Source: Colwellia sp. (GTDB lineage: Bacteria; Pseudomonadota; Gammaproteobacteria; Enterobacterales; Alteromonadaceae). Taken from it: a DNA stretch of 64,000 nucleotides. The notes under the pieces were generated by a model. That model was not told where the DNA came from. It worked only from the letters and a program-made list of their open reading frames with translations, and searched no databases. Position 1 is the first letter of the stretch. The number at the start of each line of letters is the position of its first letter. A program made the position numbers and the translations under genes. Positions 1-9,100 of the stretch are shown here, piece by piece. The stretch spans positions 1-64,000 of the forward strand of contig JABSOX010000025.1 in NCBI GenBank assembly GCA_013215655.1, in the 5' to 3' direction.

Positions 1-7
1 GACCATG

Positions 8-122
8 CGTCCTGAACATCGTCACTCTTTCACATCCATGTGACCGTGACATACCATTCGTCCTGAACATCGTCACTCTTTCACATCCATGTGACCGTGA
101 CATACCATTCGTCCTGAACATA
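8..122. repeat. Two tandem copies of a 51-nt hairpin repeat plus a partial third
   Basis: The 51-nt unit starts at 8, 59 and 110 (third copy cut off at 122) and the two full copies are identical. Each contains a 30-nt two-tier hairpin (21-50 and 72-101): outer stem GTCAC/GTGAC, inner stem CACAT/ATGTG, loop CC. The array ends in TGAACATAAAAA, which runs straight into the terminator of the minus-strand gene that follows. Related single copies are at 2527-2556 and 57531-57581. The left end may continue outside the window. Confidence 0.9.
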
Positions 123-150
123 AAAAACCGTTCAAATGAACGGTTTTTAT
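122..150 (-). terminator. Rho-independent terminator of the DUF1232 gene
   Basis: A perfect 11-bp stem (123-133 with 138-148) has an AAAT loop and T-runs on both sides, so it can work in either direction. It lies 27 nt after the stop codon of the minus-strand gene at 177-722. Confidence 0.85.
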
Positions 151-176
151 TAGATAGTATTTATTTTTTTAGATGT

Positions 177-722
177 TTAAAATACAGATCTAAAAGAAGA
201 ACGACCACTACGACGCTTAGAGCGACGATTTCTCATACGACTGTGTAATTCACGACGTTTCGAGTCTAACCACTCTTCACGAGTAATTGTAGTATCTTTA
301 CGACCTTCTTCACGTATACGATATGCACAAAACTCTTCAAACGCTTCAATATCATCTTTTAGTTCTTCAGCAACTAATTCAATCATTATAGCGTCATCTA
401 AGAAACCCAATACCGGTATGTGATCAGGTACTAAGTCTTCTGCATCGCTAAAGTAAGCTAATGCACTTAGTACATCGGAACGCTCTTCTTCAGGAATTTT
501 CCACTCATCATCTTCAATCATCGCAACAAGAGTTACTAGTTTTTTGATTCGATCACTAACAAATTCAGGTACATTTCCCTTAACATCTTCACTTAAGTTC
601 TTTGCATTGGTGAGTATTTCTTTTTCACTTAATTTTTCCGCTCCTGACTGAGCTTGTCTCATTACTTCACGAAAATAATCAAGATCTGACTCTTTTAATT
701 CAAATTTAACTTCAAATGCCAT
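177..722 (-). CDS. DUF1232 (YkvA-type) domain protein
   Basis: This 181-residue protein has a central segment (residues 85-112) that matches the DUF1232 signature: an ALAYF stretch, a DLVPDHIPVLGFLDD core and a short hydrophobic run. In the family this core is a small helical, often membrane-associated domain of unknown function. The N-terminal 75 residues are charged and helical. The C-terminus is a strongly basic tail rich in Arg and Ser (about residues 160-178), which could bind nucleic acid or acidic lipid; that is inference. The gene stands alone: a terminator lies just downstream and the divergent DUF3667 gene is upstream, with a perfect inverted repeat between them. The family assignment is fairly sure; the function is not known. 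Confidence 0.8.
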   Translation of the reverse strand: MAFEVKFELKESDLDYFREVMRQAQSGAEKLSEKEILTNAKNLSEDVKGNVPEFVSDRIKKLVTLVAMIEDDEWKIPEEERSDVLSALAYFSDAEDLVPDHIPVLGFLDDAIMIELVAEELKDDIEAFEEFCAYRIREEGRKDTTITREEWLDSKRRELHSRMRNRRSKRRSGRSSFRSVF

Positions 723-836
723 TTTAATTCTCCGACTTTGGCTTACATATACATAATACTTCGTACCTTATATCTAAATCTAACAGAACATTGCCAATCC
801 AGCACTAAAGAACACTGATTATTTTCAATATTTTTC

Positions 837-885
837 ACATAATTCATATTATTGACCTAAAACAGAGCAATAATATGAATTATGT
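837..885. promoter_or_regulatory. Perfect 18-bp inverted repeat in a divergent promoter region
   Basis: Arms 837-854 and 868-885 are perfectly complementary (ACATAATTCATATTATTG and its reverse complement) around a 13-nt loop. The repeat sits between the divergent starts at 722 (minus) and 967 (plus). No T-run follows it, so a terminator is unlikely. It could be an operator, an mRNA leader hairpin or a small mobile-element remnant. Confidence 0.6.
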
Positions 886-966
886 ATATTTTCTGTTGAA
901 ATAATTTCTTGTACCTTCATATGCCCATGATAATATTTATTAATATTACTTTTTTTTAGAACATTC

Positions 967-2202
967 ATGACACAAAAATTATCCGCCGATATAGAGCAAA
1001 AAAAACTTACAAATTCAGAAGAACACACTAAGACTTGTGAAAACTGTCATACACAAGTCAGTGGTTTATATTGTGGTACATGTGGGCAATCAGTTGAGTC
1101 GACCCTAAAATATTTTTGGGCGGTCATTTTACATTTACTCGATGACATTTTAAGTTTTGACTCTCGAGCAAGTCGAACACTATTTCCGTTATTATTTAGA
1201 CCCGGTTTTTTAACCAATGAATATATAAAAGGCCGAAGAGTACATTATGTACCGCCGCTACGTTTATACTTATTTATTAGTATTGTTTTTTTTATTACAC
1301 TTAAATTTATTGCTGCAAATAACACTGAAATACAATTACCAAATCATAACGCAGAATTATCTCAAAGAGTCACAGTGCAAGTTAATGCATTAAAAGAAAA
1401 ACAAGCTAACCTCTCAGATGAAATTTTAACAAATAATCAAAAATCGATTGAACAACTAACGTCTTTACAAAAAGATTTATTGAACAAAAAAAATAAAATT
1501 GTTAGTAGTACGGCACTAAGACTACTCCATATTGAATTAAATATAATCGATGATGGTATTCCATTAAGCGAAAAAAATCAGGATAGAAAACTCGCTTTAC
1601 TTGAACGTTTAGCTCAAGCAAAACAGGGTGTAAAGCTCGTTGAAGATAAACTATTTAACTTTGAAAATAATGACGATGGAACTTTTACGTTTTCTTTTCT
1701 TTCTGATCAAAACAACAAAAAACTAACAGCATATGCGAAAGTATTAGAGAAAAAAGCTGAACAAACAATTAACTCAGATATTCGCCCGTTAATAAAAGAA
1801 AGTATCAGTAAACTGCCACAGTTAATGTTTATATTATTACCGCTCTTTGCGCTACTTTTAAAAATCACTTATCTTTTTAAAAAGCGACTTTATTTGGAAC
1901 ACCTAACCGTGGCTTTACATAGCCATAGTTTTATTTTCTTAAGTATATTACTGCTATTACTATGTGACAAAATCCAAGATGCAACCGCAGCTACATATCC
2001 TTTAATTGGTGGAATAGTTGGTTTTCTCAATGTAATACTCGTCTTCTGGCTACCAATTTATTTATTCAAAACACAAAAACATGTTTATAAACAAGGGTTT
2101 TTATTAACATTCCTAAAATATAGTTTTGTTGGTATTGTATATATGATGTTAATTTTCTTTACCGGAGTCATAGCCTTTATTTGGGGATTAACGGATGTTT
2201 AA
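967..2202 (+). CDS. DUF3667 family membrane protein with N-terminal zinc ribbon
   Basis: The 411-residue protein opens with a two-CxxC zinc ribbon (CENC at about residue 24, CGTC at about 37). The DUF3667 core follows: an FDSRASRTL motif, RPGFLTNEYI, then GRRVHYVPPLRLYLF leading into the first membrane helix (about residues 95-115). Residues 120-280 are a long, charged, probably coiled-coil insert. Four or so further membrane helices follow: roughly 282-300, 318-336, 343-365 and 385-405. DUF3667 proteins are poorly characterised; the ribbon is thought to be cytoplasmic. The gene appears monocistronic. It has no known neighbours that reveal a role, and no function is claimed. Confidence 0.8.
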   Translation: MTQKLSADIEQKKLTNSEEHTKTCENCHTQVSGLYCGTCGQSVESTLKYFWAVILHLLDDILSFDSRASRTLFPLLFRPGFLTNEYIKGRRVHYVPPLRLYLFISIVFFITLKFIAANNTEIQLPNHNAELSQRVTVQVNALKEKQANLSDEILTNNQKSIEQLTSLQKDLLNKKNKIVSSTALRLLHIELNIIDDGIPLSEKNQDRKLALLERLAQAKQGVKLVEDKLFNFENNDDGTFTFSFLSDQNNKKLTAYAKVLEKKAEQTINSDIRPLIKESISKLPQLMFILLPLFALLLKITYLFKKRLYLEHLTVALHSHSFIFLSILLLLLCDKIQDATAATYPLIGGIVGFLNVILVFWLPIYLFKTQKHVYKQGFLLTFLKYSFVGIVYMMLIFFTGVIAFIWGLTDV

Positions 2203-2526
2203 GGCATTTAATTTTCGCTACAGGGTCTTTGTAAATTGATACAAACGAAGTGATAACAGCATAAACCTGTTTAAATTAAGATGACTATATCTGTACAGGT
2301 TTTATTTGTTCTAACTCCCTGACAAAGCTCTGAGTTGGGAATAAATTTAATAGAATGGCTAGAAAGATGATCGACACAACTAAGTAATCATGACGTTGTC
2401 TGAATAGGATGCTGATAATTGCTTTTGTCTGAAACCGTATTTTACAAGAGAAACTAAGCGTTCATCGATATGCATGTATGGACTAATGCCTTGAAAGACA
2501 GGATGTCTGAGAAAAGCCTAAACTTC

Positions 2527-2556
2527 GTTGTTCATTGCCATCCATGGCATCACAAC
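2527..2556. repeat. Diverged copy of the two-tier hairpin repeat
   Basis: The geometry is the same as in the copies at 21-50 and 57532-57561: outer stem of 5, gap of 5, inner stem of 5, CC loop, inner stem of 5, gap of 3, outer stem of 5. Here the outer stem is GTTGT/ACAAC and the inner stem GCCAT/ATGGC, so both strands of the outer stem have changed together. A simpler hairpin, GTTCAT-CC-ATGAAC, follows at 2611-2624 and leads through AACATAAAAA into the hppD terminator. Confidence 0.75.
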
Positions 2557-2626
2557 ATTGCCTGCATGGACGCTGGTACTTAGCTTTTGTCTGGAACTAA
2601 AAAGCTGACCGTTCATCCATGAACAT

Positions 2627-2653
2627 AAAAACCAGCCGAAGCTGGTTTTTTTT
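2627..2653 (-). terminator. Rho-independent terminator of hppD
   Basis: A perfect 10-bp stem (2627-2636 with 2641-2650) has a CGAA tetraloop and flanking A and T runs. It is placed just after the minus-strand hppD stop codon. Confidence 0.85.
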
Positions 2654-2674
2654 ATTAATCAAAAAACATTGGAG

Positions 2675-3718
2675 TTATAAAACACCGCGTTCCATTTGAT
2701 TTAATTCAATAGATTTAAACAAAGCAGTGAAGTTACCCTCACCAAAACCTTGATCATCTACACGTTGGATCATTTCAATAAAGATAGGACCAAAGATGTT
2801 TTTAGTGAAAATTTGTAATAAGTACGAATTTTCTTTTTGACTATCTACTAATATTTGATGGTCTTGAATACGTTTATGATCTTCTTTAACCCAAGGAATA
2901 CGTTTAAATACATCATCGTAATACTCAGGAATAATGTCTAAAGTATCGATAATATCTTTGTCCAATAGATCTAATGAACTAACAAGATCATCAGTAATAA
3001 AAGCTAAATGTTGTACACCTGGACCATTGTATTCATCTAAGTATTCATCAATTTGATTATTACTTGTACCTTTACCTTCATTGATCGGTAAACAGAAAGT
3101 GCCACAAGGAGATGCCAATGCATATGAAACTAATGCAGTTTTTTCGCCTTTAATATCAAAGTAACGGATATCTGTAAAACCAAAAATGTTTTTATAAAAA
3201 TTAGACCAATGTTCCATAGTGCCTTGATGAACATTATTGGTTAAATGATCTACACGTAAAAAACCTTTTTCTTCATTAAGCACAGGAGTTTCAAGGTTTT
3301 CAAAGTCATCTTCATAGATTGAACCTTTAGTACCAAATTTTTCGATAAAATAAATTAAACTATCACCAATACCAAAAATAGCTGGGTATGGAAGTTTGTT
3401 ATCAACATCAGCCGCAGATTTTGCGCCACGTTTAACTGCTTCTTCAAAAGCAAAATCAGCATCATCAACACGCCAGCCCATAGAACAAATAGCAGGGCCA
3501 TGACTTTTAGCAAACTCTTGAGAGAAACCAGCTTGTTCATTATTTAATAAAAAATGAATATCATTTTGGTTAAAATAATCAATATCACGACCTTTAAACT
3601 TTTTAGTTTTTGAAAAGCCAAAACCATAAAAAGCATTTGCCATAAAATCTGAATCTGGTGACGCGTATTCGGTAAACTCAATACCACGTAAATTAAGTGG
3701 GTTTTTTACTTCAGTCAT
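2675..3718 (-). CDS. hppD: 4-hydroxyphenylpyruvate dioxygenase
   Basis: This Fe(II)-dependent dioxygenase converts 4-hydroxyphenylpyruvate to homogentisate in tyrosine catabolism; in many marine gammaproteobacteria the product also feeds pyomelanin. The protein has the two tandem vicinal-oxygen-chelate domains of the family. The expected metal ligands are visible: His in RVDHLTNNV, His in GVQHLAFITDD and Glu in IFIEMIQR. The reading frame opens upstream at 3799, but the ATG at 3718 is preferred: it follows a GAGAG ribosome site and gives 347 residues starting MTEVKNPLNLRG, the usual family length and N-terminus. Phased direct repeats lie upstream. No other tyrosine-degradation gene is adjacent, so the rest of the pathway must be elsewhere. 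Confidence 0.95.
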   Translation of the reverse strand: MTEVKNPLNLRGIEFTEYASPDSDFMANAFYGFGFSKTKKFKGRDIDYFNQNDIHFLLNNEQAGFSQEFAKSHGPAICSMGWRVDDADFAFEEAVKRGAKSAADVDNKLPYPAIFGIGDSLIYFIEKFGTKGSIYEDDFENLETPVLNEEKGFLRVDHLTNNVHQGTMEHWSNFYKNIFGFTDIRYFDIKGEKTALVSYALASPCGTFCLPINEGKGTSNNQIDEYLDEYNGPGVQHLAFITDDLVSSLDLLDKDIIDTLDIIPEYYDDVFKRIPWVKEDHKRIQDHQILVDSQKENSYLLQIFTKNIFGPIFIEMIQRVDDQGFGEGNFTALFKSIELNQMERGVL

Positions 3719-3857
3719 ATTTGTTTCTCTCACACAATAATTAATGTCATTATCGTTGTGATTGCACCTAAGTAAAAGCTTGTCTGGGATCGAGTTCAAT
3801 TGAAGCCGTAAATGAAAATGTACGTCTTAATATGAGGTGGTATAATTAACTATAGGC

Positions 3858-3889
3858 AAGGTCACATATAGCCTACAAAGGTCACGTAT
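3858..3889 (-). promoter_or_regulatory. Phased direct repeats, candidate hppD operator
   Basis: AAGGTCACATAT (3858-3869) and AAGGTCACGTAT (3878-3889) differ at one base and start exactly 20 bp apart, which is two helical turns. Read in the hppD direction they are ATRTGTGACCTT-like sites 140-170 bp upstream of the start codon. The proximal copy overlaps a possible promoter spacer (TTGTAG, 18 bp, TATAGT). The cognate regulator is not identified. Confidence 0.5.
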
Positions 3890-3977
3890 CAAAAACTTTA
3901 CACTCTTTGTTTTATGTTGAAATATAGACATTGTTATTATATTACCCTGCAGAATAATCACTTATCTTTAAACATAA

Positions 3978-4001
3978 AAAAGGCGCTATAAAGCGCCTTT
4001 T
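3978..4001 (-). terminator. Rho-independent terminator of deaD
   Basis: A GC-rich stem AAAGGCGCT/AGCGCCTTT (3978-4001) has a 4-nt loop and, on the minus strand, a run of six T. It lies about 20 nt after the deaD stop. Confidence 0.9.
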
Positions 4002-4020
4002 GATAAGAGTTTACTTGAAA

Positions 4021-5826
4021 TTAGCTTGGACGACGAGCTCGTTCAGTACGTTGACGAGGACGATCTGCCGCTGGAGCAGTTTGTACATCAGATACCGTTA
4101 TATCTAATACTTGACGACGAACTCGAACACGTTTTAATTGTGCAAACGACTTCTCTGGCATACCTTTAGGTAACTGTACAAAACTATGCTTGTCATGAAG
4201 GTTTATAGCACCGATATAACTACTATCTAATGATATTTCATTGGCAATTGCACCAACAATATCACCAGGTCTAGCACCATGCTCTTTACCTACTTCTAAA
4301 CGGTATGTTTGCCAATCTACATCACTACGGTTTACTTTTTCTTTACGAGGACGTTCATTACGACTGCCGCGATTATCTGAACGACTATCTGAACGTGAGT
4401 CACCGCGAGCATTACGACCTCGGCCATCTCTATCATTACGACCACGAGCATCTCTGTCATTACGATTATCAGAACGAGTATCACGACGTGGTTTTGGATC
4501 TTCTTTTGGCTGTAATGGTTGATTTAATTGTTTTTGAAACAATAATGCAGCAGCTAAATCCGTCATTGAAAGCTCTGACTCACTTGCCATTGCTTCAACA
4601 ATTTCACGCATACTTGCTAAGTCTCTATCAGCAACAAGACTTACCATTTCAGTACGTGTTCTTTCGATACGTTTTTTACCAATTTCTTGAATATTTGGTA
4701 ATTCGTACATCTCAACTTTACCTGACGTTAAACGCTCATAATGACGTAACGAGTACATTTCACGAGGACGTACAAAAGCAATTGAGGTACCTTCACGACC
4801 GGCACGACCTGTGCGGCCAATACGATGTACATAAGCTTCGTTATCACCCGGTAAGTCATAGTTGATAACTAATGAGATACGTGGAATATCAAGACCACGA
4901 GCAACAACGACAGTGGCAACCAAAATAGATGATTTGCCAGATTTCATTTGCTCAATACAACGTTCACGTTGTGATTGGTTCAGATCACCATTTAAAGCAA
5001 GAGCAGGATAACCGGCACGTTCTAGTTGCTCAGCAACTTCAACCGTGTCACTACGTGTACGAACAAAAACAATCATCGCATCATAATCAACTATTTCTGC
5101 AATACGCTCTAGCGCAGTAATTTTTCTAATACCACTTACTTTCCATGCAAATTGTTTGATATTAGCTTTTTCTTTTTTAACCGCTGCAATTTTAATATGC
5201 TCAGGGTCTTTTAAGAAACGATTGGCAATTTTACGAATCGATTGTGGCATTGTTGCTGAGAACAAAGCCATTTGAGTTGTTTTAGGTATGTGATCTAATA
5301 TCCACTGAATGTCTTCTAAAAATCCCATATTTAACATTTCATCGGCTTCATCAAGCACACAGAATGATAAGTTATCAAGTTTAAGACTCTTACGACGTAA
5401 GTGATCCATTAAGCGACCCGGCGTACCGACTACCACTTGAGCACCACGTTCTAATTGTTGAAATTGTGGTTGATATGACTGACCGCCATATAAAGTAGCA
5501 ACACGTAATCCTTTCATGTTTTTACCAAAAGTCTCAACCGCTGCAGCTACTTGCATAGCTAATTCACGTGTTGGCGCTAGTACCATTAATTGTGGTTTTC
5601 TAAGTGACGTATCAAGTTTTGCTAATGCAGGTAAACCAAAGGCAGCTGTTTTACCTGTACCTGTTTGTGCTTCACCTAAAACATCTTTACCTGCCAATAA
5701 TGGCGGAATAGTTTGTGCTTGAATAGCAGTAGATGATTCGAAACCTAAAGTTTTCAAAGCAGATAATAAAGTTTCAGGCAAGCCTAAAGAATCAAAGCTC
5801 ACAGGAGCATCGTTAGTTGTAGTCAT
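4021..5826 (-). CDS. deaD: ATP-dependent DEAD-box RNA helicase (DeaD/CsdA type)
   Basis: This 601-residue protein unwinds structured RNA in ribosome assembly and mRNA decay at low temperature. All superfamily-2 motifs are present: Walker A AQTGTGKT (53-60), PTREL, TPGR, DEAD (about 158-161), SAT, and HRIGRTGRAGR near residue 340. After the helicase core comes an Arg/Asp/Asn-rich low-complexity linker (about 440-505). A DbpA-like RNA-binding domain follows (about 508-580), ending in a second basic tail. This order, with the DbpA domain, separates DeaD from the shorter RhlB, RhlE and SrmB. It is preceded by a leader of about 200 nt from a good promoter, as for E. coli csdA, which suggests cold-shock control through the leader. 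Confidence 0.95.
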   Translation of the reverse strand: MTTTNDAPVSFDSLGLPETLLSALKTLGFESSTAIQAQTIPPLLAGKDVLGEAQTGTGKTAAFGLPALAKLDTSLRKPQLMVLAPTRELAMQVAAAVETFGKNMKGLRVATLYGGQSYQPQFQQLERGAQVVVGTPGRLMDHLRRKSLKLDNLSFCVLDEADEMLNMGFLEDIQWILDHIPKTTQMALFSATMPQSIRKIANRFLKDPEHIKIAAVKKEKANIKQFAWKVSGIRKITALERIAEIVDYDAMIVFVRTRSDTVEVAEQLERAGYPALALNGDLNQSQRERCIEQMKSGKSSILVATVVVARGLDIPRISLVINYDLPGDNEAYVHRIGRTGRAGREGTSIAFVRPREMYSLRHYERLTSGKVEMYELPNIQEIGKKRIERTRTEMVSLVADRDLASMREIVEAMASESELSMTDLAAALLFQKQLNQPLQPKEDPKPRRDTRSDNRNDRDARGRNDRDGRGRNARGDSRSDSRSDNRGSRNERPRKEKVNRSDVDWQTYRLEVGKEHGARPGDIVGAIANEISLDSSYIGAINLHDKHSFVQLPKGMPEKSFAQLKRVRVRRQVLDITVSDVQTAPAADRPRQRTERARRPS

Positions 5827-6027
5827 AAATTTTGTCTTCTCTTGGCAGGAAAATAGTTAAAGCACTATTAATTCCCGCATACATATACGAGGAAACCACC
5901 AGGAAGACTCAAGGCATGTTCGCAATGGAACATATGGCTAATATTGGAGATTAGCTTGACAAGTCTATGGGCGGATAAACCCCACTCATTTTCAGATAAA
6001 GCGCTTCTTTGAAGTCATCTCAATCGA
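5827..6027 (-). promoter_or_regulatory. Long 5' untranslated leader of deaD
   Basis: If the promoter at 6034-6061 is used, transcription starts near 6027 and leaves about 200 untranslated nucleotides before the deaD start. No convincing reading frame lies in it. E. coli csdA has a leader of similar length, with cold-shock regulatory features. The leader assignment is inference from promoter position. Confidence 0.5.
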
Positions 6028-6033
6028 GCGCGC

Positions 6034-6061
6034 ATTATACAGACAGTTAGTTATTATGCAA
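6034..6061 (-). promoter_or_regulatory. Sigma-70 promoter of deaD
   Basis: On the minus strand TTGCAT (6061-6056) is followed by a 16-bp spacer and a perfect TATAAT (6039-6034), then GCGCGC. This is among the best consensus matches noticed in the window, and it lies between the SNF2 helicase stop and deaD. Confidence 0.65.
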
Positions 6062-6104
6062 GAAGTATTTATTCATCGGGAAATCTATAAGGAGTATTTC
6101 AACA

Positions 6105-9100
6105 TCATAAAGGTGCCAATAAAGTGCTCAAGATATTGTTGGTTAAACTCAATTTACCTTCATTTACTTCTTCCGATAACAATGCATTCGCCAATGCCGC
6201 TTTCTCTTTTTGTATCAACTGTATTTTTTCTTCAATAGAATTTTCCACAATCAACTTGTAAACAAATACCGGTTTATTTTGCCCTATTCGATGAGCTCTA
6301 TCGGTTGCTTGGTTTTCTACCGCAGGGTTCCACCATGGGTCAAAATGAATAACTGTATCCGCTTCGGTTAAATTCAAGCCAACACCACCAGCACGTAAAC
6401 TAATCAAAAAGACCGGAATATCGCCTTTTTGAAAGTTTTCCACTACTTCTTGTCGTTTAGTGGTAGCGCCCGTTAACTTAGTATAAATAATACTTTCATT
6501 GGTTAGCTGCTCTTCAATAAGTGCCAACATACTAGTAAATTGTGAAAAAATAAGGATTTTTCGCCCTTCATCGATCATTTCAGGTAGCATTTCCATCAAC
6601 CATTCTAACTTAGCTGACTGTTTTACGTCCTTAGCACTATCAAGAGAAAGTAATTGTGGATGGCAACAAACCTGACGCAACTTTAACAAAGCATCTAAAA
6701 TTTCGATTTGACTACGATTGATGCCTTTTTTCGCAATGATTTCATTTAAACGTGAATCCATTGATAAACGTACACTTTCGTATAACTCAGCTTGTGCACC
6801 TTCAATACGTACAGTTTGAATAATTTCAGTTTTTGCTGGTAATTCTTTGGCAATTTTCTCTTTAGTACGACGTAAAATAAAAGGTTTGATCCTTTGATTT
6901 AATAAGACCTTACGTTCATGATCACCATGTACTTGAATAGGTGTTTTAAATAATTTATTAAATTGATTATGGCCACCTAAAAAACCCGGTAATAAAAAGT
7001 TAAACTGCGCCCAGAACTCACCTAAGTGATTTTCCATCGGTGTACCTGTCATGCACAGTTTATGTTCTGTTTTGAGCTTAATGATTGCTTCATAAAGCCT
7101 TGTTTTAGGATTTTTGATGTAATGAGCTTCATCTAAAATTAAATAATAAAATGCCTGCTGTGAATAAAACTCAAAGTCTTTAACAATTAATGGGTAACTG
7201 GTAATAATAATGTCATATTGGCTAAAGTCATCTAAATGAACTTTACGCTGTGGGCCATGAATTAAGTTATAAGTTAAAAAAGGTGTGAACTTTTTAATTT
7301 CATTCGCCCAGTTAAATATCACACTTGTTGGCGCAATAATTAAACAAGGCGAAGTTAATCTGCCTTGTTCTTTTTCAATGGCTAAATGAGCAAGTGCTTG
7401 TACGGTTTTCCCTAAGCCCATATCATCGGCTAAAATACCACTCAGCTGATATTCTCTTAAAAACTGTAACCAGTTAACACCTTGCTGCTGATAAACACGT
7501 AGTTTGGCATCAAGATTTTTTGCTGGTTCAATGTTTTTAATGCCATCAAAGCTTTCCAACTTAGCAGCTAATAATCTTATCTTTTCTGCACCTTTAGCAA
7601 TAACACCCTGATCGTCTAATAACGATAATGTTTGGTGTCCTTGAAAACGAGAAAGTTTCATCATGCCATTTTCATCTAATGAATTAGGTATAAACAGTTC
7701 AATAAATTGGCGCAATAAGGGTTTAATGGTTTTGTATTTAAGAGTTAAAAAATTCCCTTTTTCCATATCAATGAAAATTGAAGCTTCTTCATCAATATTA
7801 TTATTACTTTCACTTTCCGTTAATAACGATTTAGGTAGTTGTTTTATAGCACTTTGTAATATTGGAAATGCAGGTAATTTTTGTCCATTAATATCAAGAT
7901 TTAAACCAATAGAAAAGAAGTCATGACTATTTTCATAGTCTTTTAATTCCGCTTCAAAATGGCCATTGGTAAGTAACTCTTGATAATAAAAATTATCGGC
8001 AAATTCAATAACCCAGCCTTTAGCTTCCAACACCGGAATAGTATTGTGCATAAATTCATACCACACCTCTTTGGCTTGTAATCTAAAGGTACATTGGTTT
8101 ATTTTGTCTTGCCAATAACTATAAGTAAATTTTTCACCCATTTTAAATTGATGTTCAATCAGCGTATCAATCACTTGGTTTTCATAGGCTAAATCACGAT
8201 AAATACGTTTTTTCTTATCATCATTAATATCAATCGTTGGTGATTCTTGATTCGGGTTAATACTGTGCCCTTGATAATTAAAGGTCAGTATTATTTCACC
8301 GTGTGTTGGTGTATTTTCTATAGGGGTCGTTAATTTTAATTCAGGGACAGGAACAACCATTTTTATTTCAGAACTGATCTTAGGCTGAGGTAATTTTTCA
8401 GCTTCATTACCTAATGAAACACGTAACTGACTAACCACCCAAGGTATTTGTTGTTCATTAAAAACCGGACTAGATAATAACTGCGGCGCAAGTTCAGCAT
8501 CTATATTCGTTTCAATAATTCCAAACGCATTATTTTCAAGATCATAATAGCTGATCGGTTTGGTTTGAAATAAATCAACATCGCTATAATGATTGGGCAA
8601 TACTAACTTTAAACTGGTTAAATTATCTTCTAACGTTATCCATTGCCATTCGGCTTTTATCGGTTCGCCAAGCACTAGCGGATCATCTAAATTTGTACAA
8701 GACTGCCAAAAACTACGACCACTTTTAATTAACAATGCCAATATCGAAAAATCATTACATTGACGCTGATAATTAACTTCGTTTTCCTTCATCAACAAAC
8801 TGATAATTTGAATATCATCATCACTAACAAAAGGTTTGTTAAATAAATCAGTGGTATTGTAGACATTTTGTAGTGATTTACTAAAACCACCATTTTTCAT
8901 ATAAGCACTGATTTTTACTTGCACAAATAATTTTTTTTGCCCTTGCGATTTTTTATATTCGAGTAAATATACAATCACTTTCTTTCTTGATGTCTTATCT
9001 TGTTGAGTATTTTTTAATGAGGTCAGCCATTGTTCAACTTCTTTATCATCCGCAGCCGTGTGATGACTATTCAAAAATTCATGGCCAATAGCTACGGCAT

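Larger units (their letters stand above)
2203..2674. other. 470-bp intergenic region with degenerate hairpin repeats
   Basis: No open reading frame with a ribosome site was found. Just after the DUF3667 stop is a weak terminator-like hairpin (2263-2270 pairing with 2295-2302, then TATTT). Further on, GCTTTTGTCTG occurs twice (near 2420 and 2584). Two hairpins with a CATCCATG core follow at 2527-2556 and 2611-2624, then the hppD terminator. The stretch looks like a decayed array of the repeat found at positions 8-122. Confidence 0.6.

Noticed and set aside
8-122. CRISPR-like look of the repeats at the left end
   Set aside because: The 51-nt units abut directly with no spacers between them and there are no cas genes. 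It is a tandem hairpin repeat.
4305-4865. Long plus-strand open frames inside deaD
   Set aside because: They are antisense to a clear DEAD-box gene. Their repetitive composition mirrors the Arg-rich linker, and they have no recognisable domain.
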